Assembly: GCA_008508345.1 (NCBI GenBank)
Contig: QNGE01000759.1
Coordinates: forward strand, 38,744-102,743
From: Paragonimus westermani
Taxonomy: Eukaryota; Platyhelminthes; Trematoda; Plagiorchiida; Troglotrematidae
Direction: 5' to 3'
Length of the DNA stretch: 64,000 bases
Positions 48,357 through 57,402 of this stretch are shown in pieces (the stretch's first letter is position 1; each line of letters starts with the position of its first letter). The position numbers and the translations under genes were made by a program. Below the pieces are notes generated by a model that was given only the letters and a program-made list of their open reading frames with translations, was not told where the DNA came from and ran no database searches.

Positions 48357-50808
48357 GTGGCGGTAGCCAACCTTCGAGCATGTAACCGGAGGTATCGGCG
48401 TGTGGTCCACCACCTTCTGGTTTGGTTCATAGCATCTCCTCTGTACATGGTATCAGAGAAGACAGAAGGTGATTGGCGCCCTTGCGGAGATTATAGTAGA
48501 TTGAACAATGCCACTGTGTCAGATAGGTACCCTGTGCCACACGTCCACAATCTAACCACCACCCTCGCGAATAAAAACGTCTCCAGTATAATCGACTTCG
48601 TCCGCGCTTATTACCAGACACCGGTAGCACAAGAAGATATAACCAAGACGGCTACCACCACTCTATTCGGTTTGTTCGAATTTGTGCGCATGCCTTCTGG
48701 TCTTCGTAACGCTGCACAGACGTTCCAACGTCTGATTAATGAAGTCACCCGTAGGCTAGACTTAATTTATGCATACATAGACGTCATCCTCGTGGCTAGC
48801 TCTTCCCCGAAAGAGCATATAACCCATCTACGGACGCTGTTTCAATGTCTGGCATCACACGGCCCCACCGTCAACGGAGCTAAGTCCGAACTTGGTCAAG
48901 CCTCGTCAAATTTTTCAGACCACAGCATCTTGGCAGATGGGATTAAACCGCTTGATCCCAAGATGGAAGCTATTCGATCGTGCCAAATTTCCGATACAAC
49001 TCCCAAGCCCCGCCGCTTCAATGGACTCGCGAATTATTATCGTCGATTTATTCCCAACTGCGTCAAGCTTATGCAACCTTTGGCTGATTTACTTCAGAGT
49101 CATAAACGAACTGTGCACCCAACCGCCAAAGGCTCCACGGCTTTTGCTAATGTTAAGCAGGCACTCGCCTCTTCAGTCATGTTGCATTTCCAACAACCGG
49201 AAGCACCGATTAGTATCGCCGTGGATGCATCGGACACAGCCATAGGTGCAGTGCCACAGCAAGCAGTTCGCCAGACGTGGCAACCGATCACATTCTTTTT
49301 TCAACGTCTCAGCGATACCGAAATGCGATACAGCACCTTCGGTCGTGAACTCTTAGCTGTGTATAAAGTTGTGCATCACTTTTGCCACGCACTCGAAGGC
49401 CGCGATTTCATTATCTTCACGGATCACAAACCTCTCGTGTACGCTTTGCGGAATTACCCTGATAGATATCCACCTCGAGAAGCTCGACAGCCAGACTATA
49501 TAACCCAGATTTCTACGGATATCTGCTATGTCTCTGGAGCTGAAAACATTGCCGCAGATACTCTATCACGAATTCACAACGTGTCTACAGCCACCTGCTT
49601 GATATCACATCACAACATAGCAGCACAACAACAGTCAGATTGCACGTTTACGGATGACCTGAAACGCACGAACTTACGCCTTGTCACAGTTCCAGTGACA
49701 TCTTCGCCCGGTACGATCATATGTGACAATACGCTGGGATACCCCAGGCCAGTCGTGCTACATTCGTTACGAAAATCAGTTTTCGAAGCGTTGCATAACC
49801 TGTCACATCCAGGGACACGCGCATCACTAAGACTGATCGCGGGTCGAATCGTCTGGCCTAACATGAATCGGGACGTACGCCACTGGGCCCGTTGCTGTCT
49901 TGCATGTCAAAGTTTCAAGGTCAACGGACACACGAGCACCCCCTTGGAAACCTTTCCAACTCCCGACGATCGTTTTGAACATGTCCACCTGGACCTCGTC
50001 GGGCCACTTCCACCTTCGAGAAGGTACACCCACCTGATCACGTGTATCGATCGGTTCACTCGCTGGCCAGAAGCCATACCGTTGTCAGACACATCAACAG
50101 TGTCTGTGGCGTGCGCTTTTGTCGGGCATTGGGTTGCACGTTATGGTTTTCCGTCGACCATTACAACTGACTGCGGTACGCAGTTCGAATCAGCCTTATT
50201 TTCACAACTGACCGAGCTGTTAGGCGTGCATTGAGCGCGCACCACAGCATATCACCCACAAGCGAATGGACTCGCAGAGCGTTTCCATCGTCAGCTCGAA
50301 GCTTCTTTACGTGCTCGCAAGCGGATGGATTGGACAGAAACCCTACCCCTAGTTCGACTCGGCATTCGCAATTGTGTCAAGGATGACAGTACGACCCCAG
50401 CGTCACTTGTCTATTGTCGTACTTTAAGCCTTCCAGCCGACTTTTTTCAATCGTCAAGCGAAAGTGTTGTCAGCACTCAAGACTATGGCAACCAACTAGC
50501 CAAATACATGCGACCACTACAAGCGAGTTCTATATGTATTCAAAAATCCTCGTCTCACGTTCCCAAAAAACTCAGCAATTGTGAGTTCGTGTTTCTGCGA
50601 ACGGACTGTGCTAAGAAACCGCTGCAACCACCGTATAAGGGACCTTATCGTGTCATTAAACGGTCCGCGAAAACCTGTGATCGACAGTTTCGGTCAGCAC
50701 CCCACCGTTTCTATTGACTGCCTTAAACCTGCTTTCACCTACACACACCCCGGTTTGACAACACAAACATCAACTGAGCCGTCCCCATCTACTTCAACCT
50801 CTGATTGA
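48357..50808 (+). pseudogene. Element A: Ty3/Gypsy pol, nearly open
   Basis: A 625-codon frame to a TGA at 50232, then the same frame resumes to 50717 and a final shifted frame ends at 50808. RT spans about 48440-48990 (WRPCGDYSRLNN, IDFVRAY, MPSGLRNAAQTFQ). Its active-site box reads YIDV at 48774-48785, so the second catalytic Asp is replaced by Val. RNase H spans about 49200-49600 (VDASDTAIGA, FTDHKPL, ENIAADTLSR). Integrase follows with a His-Cys zinc region (HNLSHPG, CCLACQ), first Asp in HLDLVGPLPP, second in TTDCGTQFES and the Glu in GLAERFH beyond the stop. The stop looks like a CGA-to-TGA change. A frameshift lies near 50665. The upstream gag and protease are missing. The copy is dead but recently so. 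Confidence 0.9.
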
Positions 50809-51363
50809 ACCTCAGCGTTGCCTTCCGCATCTATTCCTGACGAAATCCCTCCTCAACGTACAACTTGTTCAGGAAGGCGCGTCCATATTTCCGCGCGCTA
50901 TCCGGAGTAGTTCACTTTTTCTATTCAGCATTTATTGTACAGTTTATAATTCATCATGTGGATTGCACGCTCCTGTCGACCAGCAATGAACAGTTTTTCT
51001 TAGGAAAAATTTCCTGACTCGTTTTGCACGGAAGATACCTGCACGTAATTGTGAATATATCCTCAGGCGCTGCAGGACAAGAGTTACAGTGGATATATGC
51101 CTTTTTCTCCAGCGTTCACCTACTTCATCTTTCCTTATTCATGGGTCTGACCAGATGCATAGCAAAAGTTGCTGAGCCCAAGAAGAAAACTTTGAACGCC
51201 GTAGCACTCTGTGCAAGCGCAGTGAGAAAATCAGACCAACTATCACGTCTTCAGAAGGCGGTTTCAGGTTGGGTGGTTCGCAGGCGGCAGGCCAGAAAGA
51301 GAGGAACTGTTGCCCAGAAATAAAATCCACAGGTAGAAGACCTCCTATAATAGTCGCCCTTCT
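50809..51363 (+). other. 3' non-coding part of element A
   Basis: Lies between the pol end and the polypurine tract. A frame at 51024-51323 has an Arg/Lys-rich tail but no domain I recognise, and is probably not coding. Confidence 0.5.
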
Positions 51364-51377
51364 AGGGGGAAGGCTGA
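51364..51377 (+). promoter_or_regulatory. Polypurine tract of element A
   Basis: AGGGGGAAGGCTGA immediately precedes the TGTAGT start of LTR-A. This is the expected plus-strand primer site and shows both the orientation of the element and that LTR-A belongs to element A. Confidence 0.8.
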
Positions 51378-51635
51378 TGTAGTAAGATCACCTTCGACGT
51401 CCCCAAAATTCTAAACTCCGCGCGACGTGAGAGTTGCCTTGTCAGTATCACCGCGCCGGTTCACATTACCTTGTGAATGTAAATTTACTACAAACCACTA
51501 ACATCAAAGTTAGTGGGCCGGCATAAGTATCGCATTTATGCTCTCAGTTGTGTAATGAATTCGCATCATTTCTACTCCTGTAGGTTACATTCACTAGGAT
51601 AACAATGTTGAGCTATTACCGTTAGGAACGCCGCC
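51378..51635 (+). mobile_element. 3' LTR-A of element A, cut by gap
   Basis: The first 258 bases match 41422-41679 almost exactly, then the sequence breaks into N. A full LTR would need about 279 more bases, close to the 273-base gap. Confidence 0.88.
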
Positions 51636-51908
51636 NNNNNNNNNNNNNNNNNNNNNNNNNNNNNNNNNNNNNNNNNNNNNNNNNNNNNNNNNNNNNNNNN
51701 NNNNNNNNNNNNNNNNNNNNNNNNNNNNNNNNNNNNNNNNNNNNNNNNNNNNNNNNNNNNNNNNNNNNNNNNNNNNNNNNNNNNNNNNNNNNNNNNNNNN
51801 NNNNNNNNNNNNNNNNNNNNNNNNNNNNNNNNNNNNNNNNNNNNNNNNNNNNNNNNNNNNNNNNNNNNNNNNNNNNNNNNNNNNNNNNNNNNNNNNNNNN
51901 NNNNNNNN
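51636..51908. other. Assembly gap (273 N)
   Basis: A run of undetermined bases. It separates the 3' LTR-A of element A from a minus-oriented gag start of element B type. Confidence 0.99.
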
Positions 51909-52040
51909 CAAACCAGAGAGGGTCATTTTCAAGGAACTGAGGGACCGCTAGAACATTAGTGTCAACGCGGAGGCTGCTTAGGTAGGACTTCGGACAGGGG
52001 GTAGGTTACGGGGTTCAGACACCAATAATAACTAACTAAG
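51909..52040 (-). pseudogene. Gag N-terminal fragment of a B-type element
   Basis: Read on the minus strand, this encodes the start of Gag (LAVPQFLENDPLWF), close to the arm copy of element B but with a less altered sequence (DPLW rather than DLFLW). It is cut off by the gap on its C-terminal side. Confidence 0.75.
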
Positions 52041-52197
52041 CCAAATTGAGAAAATATATAAATGCTTACATGCCGGACACGTACACAAACAGAGAAAAAC
52101 AATTGATTAAATGTACGTCAATAGAGACAGAATACATGGAAGTATGCAAAGAAACAAACTCACCAAGACGCAAGAGACGACTATAGCGGAACGTTCG

Positions 52198-52215
52198 AAA
52201 TCTTCGGGCTCACCA
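52198..52215 (-). promoter_or_regulatory. Primer-binding site of a B-type element
   Basis: On the minus strand, TGGTGAGCCCGAAGATTT follows two bases after the LTR-B end (ACAACA). It begins TGG, as expected for pairing with the CCA end of a tRNA. The CsRn1 clade is reported to use tRNA-Trp, and the match here (TGGTGA.CCCGA) is similar but not exact. Confidence 0.7.
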
Positions 52216-52217
52216 GT

Positions 52218-52515
52218 TGTTGTAACTAATCCAACAGAATAAAACCCTGTCAGTTTTCACTATCGACAATCGATCGACAATGAGAAGCCAACTTTCAGCG
52301 CGTAGACTTCATGTATTATTGCCGATCCCTGGAAAATAGAGAGTACAGAGAGACACGTCAAGCTAGCGAGGCACGGAGCGAGTTGTGGTTTTAGCCCCGG
52401 GCCGGATGTTACAAAATGGGTAGCTTGACTAAAACAAAAGTAGGTACAAAACCAAAATCATCGAAAATGCACGATGAATGCGACTATCAAAATATTATTT
52501 AGTATAGTCGCTACA
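52218..52515 (-). mobile_element. 5' LTR-B (minus), 298 bp
   Basis: On the minus strand it begins TGTAGCGACTATACT and ends TTACAACA, followed by the primer-binding site and the gag start. It is therefore a genuine 5' LTR and identifies the LTR-B family as the LTR of B-type elements. Confidence 0.87.
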
Positions 52516-53640
52516 GTTCGGTCCTTTGCATACTTGCATATTTATTGCCTTTATTGACCTATCTTTTTGCTTGTGTACAAATCCGACGTATGAGCATTTA
52601 TATTGCGAGAATAACTTATCGATAAATTGTGCCGTAGCAAACGTTAGTGGATTGAGCCGTGAGGACGTTTAATCCGAGGTGTTTGCCGTGCTGCTCATGA
52701 CTGTAACGGCTACACTGTTGGAAAGATTTCCGGTGGATAATCAATGAAACCGGAGCTGTCAGGTTTGGTGACTCGTGAAAATGAAACTGGGCCAACTGCT
52801 GCGCCAGTGCGTCGACTGCAGTGTGGCGAGGGGATTTGGGGTCTGGATAGGTCACTGAGGCCGCGTTGGCTGGAGAGTCCCGTATGAAGTAGGTTAGGCC
52901 GGCGGAGGCTATTAGATAAATGCGTGAGGTGACCAACGCGAATCGGACGATGACATTCCCCGCGGAGGTGCTAAATGGCTGTATGGATGACTAGTGTCGA
53001 CGGCGTGCAGAAGAAACGATCTCGAAGTTGAAATCTGTAGCTGTACAACTATGCAGGCGGTGCGTGGAACGCATGTAAGTGAGAACTACCGAAAACTTAC
53101 GGAAATTCTCGGGCCTGAGAGATTCAGTGTTCGATGACGATGAAATTGTGCCTACGTAGACGTACAGGTTGAACACCTACACACCGCTAGACGCGTTTTG
53201 GCAATTAAAGGAACCGGATGGGAGATCGCGTATCACTAACTTCGCGTATAAATTGCTTCCGCACAAAAACGTATGGTGGAAAATGTGTAAAATATGAACA
53301 TGGACACATTTAAGATTACCGACAGTAGATGACGCGCATGATAACATCGGCAGCGACACAAGAACGATCATGGGCCGGCTTAAACTGGGGTTCAGCGAAA
53401 AACTCCCGCGCAGTAAAGGGTGGGACGACTAAAAGAAACGGAACACACTCACCAATTGGTGTTGGGAATGCAGGTGGAAATGCGCCGAAAGAAAGTGTAG
53501 AACCCGATCAATAATTTTTAATGGTGAACTACAAGCGAGACGATCGCAAATGGGGTTCACCACGGCGTGATAATGACCATGGTCGCTATCATTTGCAAAG
53601 GAAAGGCGCGAAACACAAGTGTTGGAGAAAAACGAATTAC
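52516..53640 (-). other. Possible leader or decayed interior of an A-type element
   Basis: This lies on the interior side of the 5' LTR-A at 53659-54194. No gag domain could be recognised in the short minus frames (52616-52936, 52991-53176, 53177-53371), so either the interior is heavily decayed or it belongs to another repeat. Confidence 0.35.
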
Positions 53641-53655
53641 TAGTCAGGCTCACCA
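53641..53655 (-). promoter_or_regulatory. Primer-binding site next to LTR-A
   Basis: On the minus strand, TGGTGAGCCTGACTA starts three bases after the CACTACA end of LTR-A. It shares TGGTGAGCC with the site of the B-type element. Confidence 0.65.
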
Positions 53656-53658
53656 TTT

Positions 53659-54194
53659 TGTAGTGTTATTTCCTAAATTCATACGCTCATAGTTTCCACA
53701 ACCTTATGCTACCGTGAATCGGTTGTCGCAGGGAAGAGACGATGAATTTGCAAACTAACATTATTTATTGGTTTACACACCGTGCACAACAGAATTCAAC
53801 GTAACAATGGAGGGGTGCTAGGGAGCTGGACGTGAGAGCACCTTCAGCACAACCGCACAGCTACCGCCAGAGAGGAAGAGTGCGTCGACGGAAATTCCAG
53901 TCGACCTTCAGAATTCAAACTACGTTAGACTGGTTGGGCGGCGTTCCTAACGGTAATAGCTCAACATTGTTATCCTAGTGAATGTAACCTACAGGAGTAG
54001 AAATGATGCGAATTCATTACACAACTGAGAGCATAAATGCGATACTTATGCCGGCCCACTAACTTTGATGTTAGTGGTTTGTAGTAAATTTACATTCACA
54101 AGGTAATGTGAACCGGCGCGGTGATACTGGCAAGGCAACTCTCACGTCGCGCGGAGTTTAGAATTTTGGGGACGTCGAAGGTGATCTCACTACA
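53659..54194 (-). mobile_element. 5' LTR-A (minus), 536 bp
   Basis: A full-length, minus-oriented LTR-A with intact TGTAG and CACTACA ends. The four flanking bases do not match (ATTT and AGAA), which fits a 5' LTR of a formerly larger element rather than a solo LTR. Its upstream half is the first unit of the tandem array that follows. Confidence 0.85.
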
Positions 54195-55114
54195 AGAAAC
54201 GTTAGTGCGCGAGTATCATTGTGCACAATCCACACTGCAGCGACTATACTAAATAATATTTTGATAGTCGCATTTATCCTCACCTCTTCGATGATTCTGG
54301 TTTTATCACCCACGTTTGGTTTGGTCAAGCTATCAATTTTGTAACATCCGCCTCGGGGCTAAAATCACAACTCGCTCCGTGCCTCGATAGCTTGACGTGT
54401 TTCTTCTTACACTCTGTTTTCCAGGGTCGGAATTAGTGCACGGGGTTCAACGCACTGAGTCTTTGTTCAAACAAGCGTTAGACTGGTTAGGCGGCGTTCC
54501 TAACGGTAATAGCTCAACATTGTTATCCTAGTGAATGTAACCTACAGGAGTAGAAATGATGCGAATTCATTACACAACTGAGAGCATAAATGCGATACTT
54601 ATGCCGGCCCACTAACTTTGATGTTAGTGGTTTGTAGTAAATTTACATTCACAAGGTAATGTGAACCGGCGCGGTGATACTGGCAAGGCAACTCTCACGT
54701 CGCGCGGAGTTTAGAATTTTGGGGACGTCGAAGGTGATCTCACTACAAGAAACGTTAGTGCGCGAGTATCATTGTGCACAATCCACACTGCAGCGACTAT
54801 ACTAAATAATATTTTGATAGTCGCATTTATCCTCACCTCTTCGATGATTCTGGTTTTATCACCCACGTTTGGTTTGGTCAAGCTATCAATTTTGTAACAT
54901 CCGCCTCGGGGCTAAAATCACAACTCGCTCCGTGCCTCGATAGCTTGACGTGTTTCTTCTTACACTCTGTTTTCCAGGGTCGGAATTAGTGCACGGGGTT
55001 CAACGCACTGAGTCTTTGTTCAAACAAGCGTTAGACTGGTTAGGCGGCGTTCCTAACGGTAATAGCTCAACATTGTTATCCTAGTGAATGTAACCTACAG
55101 GAGTAGAAATGATG
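53937..55114. repeat. Tandem array of a chimeric LTR-A/LTR-B unit, period 553 bp
   Basis: The word GGCGGCGTTCCTAACGG starts at 53937, 54490 and 55043, exactly 553 bases apart. Each unit is the minus-oriented start half of LTR-A, a 42-base linker (AGAAACGTTAGTGCGCGAG...), then a plus-oriented LTR-B fragment (from TGCAGCGACTAT to GAGTCTTTGTT), which is fused directly to LTR-A again. There are 2.1 copies, nearly identical, and the array ends at the single N at 55115. Confidence 0.9.
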
Positions 55115-55115
55115 N
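55115..55115. other. Single-N assembly join
   Basis: One undetermined base. The right arm of the inverted repeat starts at 55116. Confidence 0.9.
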
Positions 55116-56809
55116 TCGATACACGTGATCAGGTGGGTGTACCTTCTCGAAGGTGGAAGTGGCCCGACGAGGTCCAGGTGGACATGTTCAAAACGATCGT
55201 CGGGAGTTGGAAAGGTTTCCAAGGGGGTGCTCGTGTGTCCGTTGACCTTGAAACTTTGACATGCAAGACAGCAACGGGCCCAGTGGCGTACGTCCCGATT
55301 CATGTTAGGCCAGACGATTCGACCCGCGATCAGTCTTAGTGATGCGCGTGTCCCTGGATGTGACAGGTTATGCAACGCTTCGAAAACTGATTTTCGTAAC
55401 GAATGTAGCACGACTGGCCTGGGGTATCCCAGCGTATTGTCACATATGATCGTACCGGGCGAAGATGTCACTGGAACTGTGACAAGGCGTAAGTTCGTGC
55501 GTTTCAGGTCATCCGTAAACGTGCAATCTGACTGTTGTTGTGCTGCTATGCTGTGATGTGATATCAAGCAGGTGGCTGTAGACACGTTGTGAATTCGTGA
55601 TAGAGTATCTGCGGCAATGTTTTCAGCTCCAGAGACATAGCAGATATCCGTAGAAATCTGGGTTATATAGTCTGGCTGTCGAGCTTCTCGAGGTGGATAT
55701 CTATCAGGGTAATTCCGCAAAGCGTACACGAGAGGTTTGTGATCCGTGAAGATAATGAAATCGCGGCCTTCGAGTGCGTGGCAAAAGTGATGCACAACTT
55801 TATACACAGCTAAGAGTTCACGACCGAAGGTGCTGTATCGCATTTCGGTATCGCTGAGACGTTGAAAAAAGAATGTGATCGGTTGCCACGTCTGGCGAAC
55901 TGCTTGCTGTGGCACTGCACCTATGGCTGTGTCCGATGCATCCACGGCGATACTAATCGGTGCTTCCGGTTGTTGGAAATGCAACATGACTGAAGAGGCG
56001 AGTGCCTGCTTAACATTAGCAAAAGCCGTGGAGCCTTTGGCGGTTGGGTGCACAGTTCGTTTATGACTCTGAAGTAAATCAGTCAAAGGTTGCATAAGCT
56101 TGACGCAGTTGGGAATAAATCGACGATAATAATTCGCGAGTCCATTGAAGCGGCGGGGCTTGGGAGTTGTATCGGAAATTTGGCACGATCGAATAGCTTC
56201 CATCTTGGGATCAAGCGGTTTAATCCCATCTGCCAAGATGCTGTGGTCTGAAAAATTTGACGAGGCTTGACCAAGTTCGGACTTAGCTCCGTTGACGGTG
56301 GGGCCGTGTGATGCCAGACATTGAAACAGCGTCCGTAGATGGGTTATATGCTCTTTCGGGGAAGAGCTAGCCACGAGGATGACGTCTATGTATGCATAAA
56401 TTAAGTCTAGCCTACGGGTGACTTCATTAATCAGACGTTGGAACGTCTGTGCAGCGTTACGAAGACCAGAAGGCATGCGCACAAATTCGAACAAACCGAA
56501 TAGAGTGGTGGTAGCCGTCTTGGTTATATCTTCTTGTGCTACCGGTGTCTGGTAATAAGCGCGGACGAAGTCGATTATACTGGAGACGTTTTTATTCGCG
56601 AGGGTGGTGGTTAGATTGTGGACGTGTGGCACAGGGTACCTATCTGACACAGTGGCATTGTTCAATCTACTATAATCTCCGCAAGGGCGCCAATCACCTT
56701 CTGTCTTCTCTGATACCATGTACAGAGGAGATGCTATGAACCAAACCAGAAGGTGGTGGACCACACGCCGATACCTCCGGTTACATGCTCGAAGGTTGGC
56801 TACCGCCAC
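55116..56809 (-). pseudogene. Element A pol, right-arm copy (truncated at the join)
   Basis: Minus-strand copy of the element A pol from RT to the start of the integrase core, cut at the N. It carries the same YIDV box (56381-56392) as the left copy. A few amino acids differ (for example Thr for Ala in MQPLTDLL and Ser for Asn in HHSIAAQ). The shared inactivating change and near identity suggest an allele of, or recent duplicate from, the same locus. Confidence 0.88.
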
Positions 56810-57402
56810 CCTTCTGGGAGGAGGCTTTTGGAGTAACCAGCCATCGTGTGGCTCCTCTAAGGATCCCGGCTACAACCGAGTTTTATTGCTTGTCTGTTCT
56901 GTATGCATGATTCTGTATGCGTCTGCTATAGGAGGCCTGATGTGAACTCGGTGTCACTTTTTTCAGTCGTGCAATTAATTGCAAGCAGCGAATGTTTGCT
57001 CCTCTCCCAACGACCCATCTCTCCTTCCATTGTTCAAGGTCGTTTGACCCGGACCTCTTGGTGCGTTGATTAACGCACTCGAAGTCTCCACGCACTTCTC
57101 TTTTGGCGCGCTTTTGAGTGTCGCCGGGTGGACTGGGGCCCATCTCGTGCTTCTCTTCTTTCTTCTCTTGGTTGCTGCCGTTGGTCCCAGATTAAGCTAG
57201 AACTAACTGCTTTTCATGTTTCTGAACATTACTGGAAATATACGGTTCGTTTGCAAACCCAGACGCGTTTTTTAGTTTGATGTCTGATGGGACTACGTTT
57301 CGAATGCTCTTCAGGAGAGGCGTTTCGAAATGTTAGTGTATGCGGGTCGAGCGCATACCCACTTGTCCATTACAATATGTTTCCTCAATTTTACTCAGTT
57401 AA

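Larger units (their letters stand above)
44067..50050. repeat. Left arm of 5,984-bp inverted repeat
   Basis: Each base x pairs with base 105166 minus x in 55116-61099. Every feature boundary I tested obeys this constant sum, so there is no net indel across the arm. Substitutions are few: roughly ten were noticed from the translations. The arm holds degenerate element B (minus) and most of element A pol (plus). The exact coincidence of arm ends with single N bases points to an assembly cause. Confidence 0.93.
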
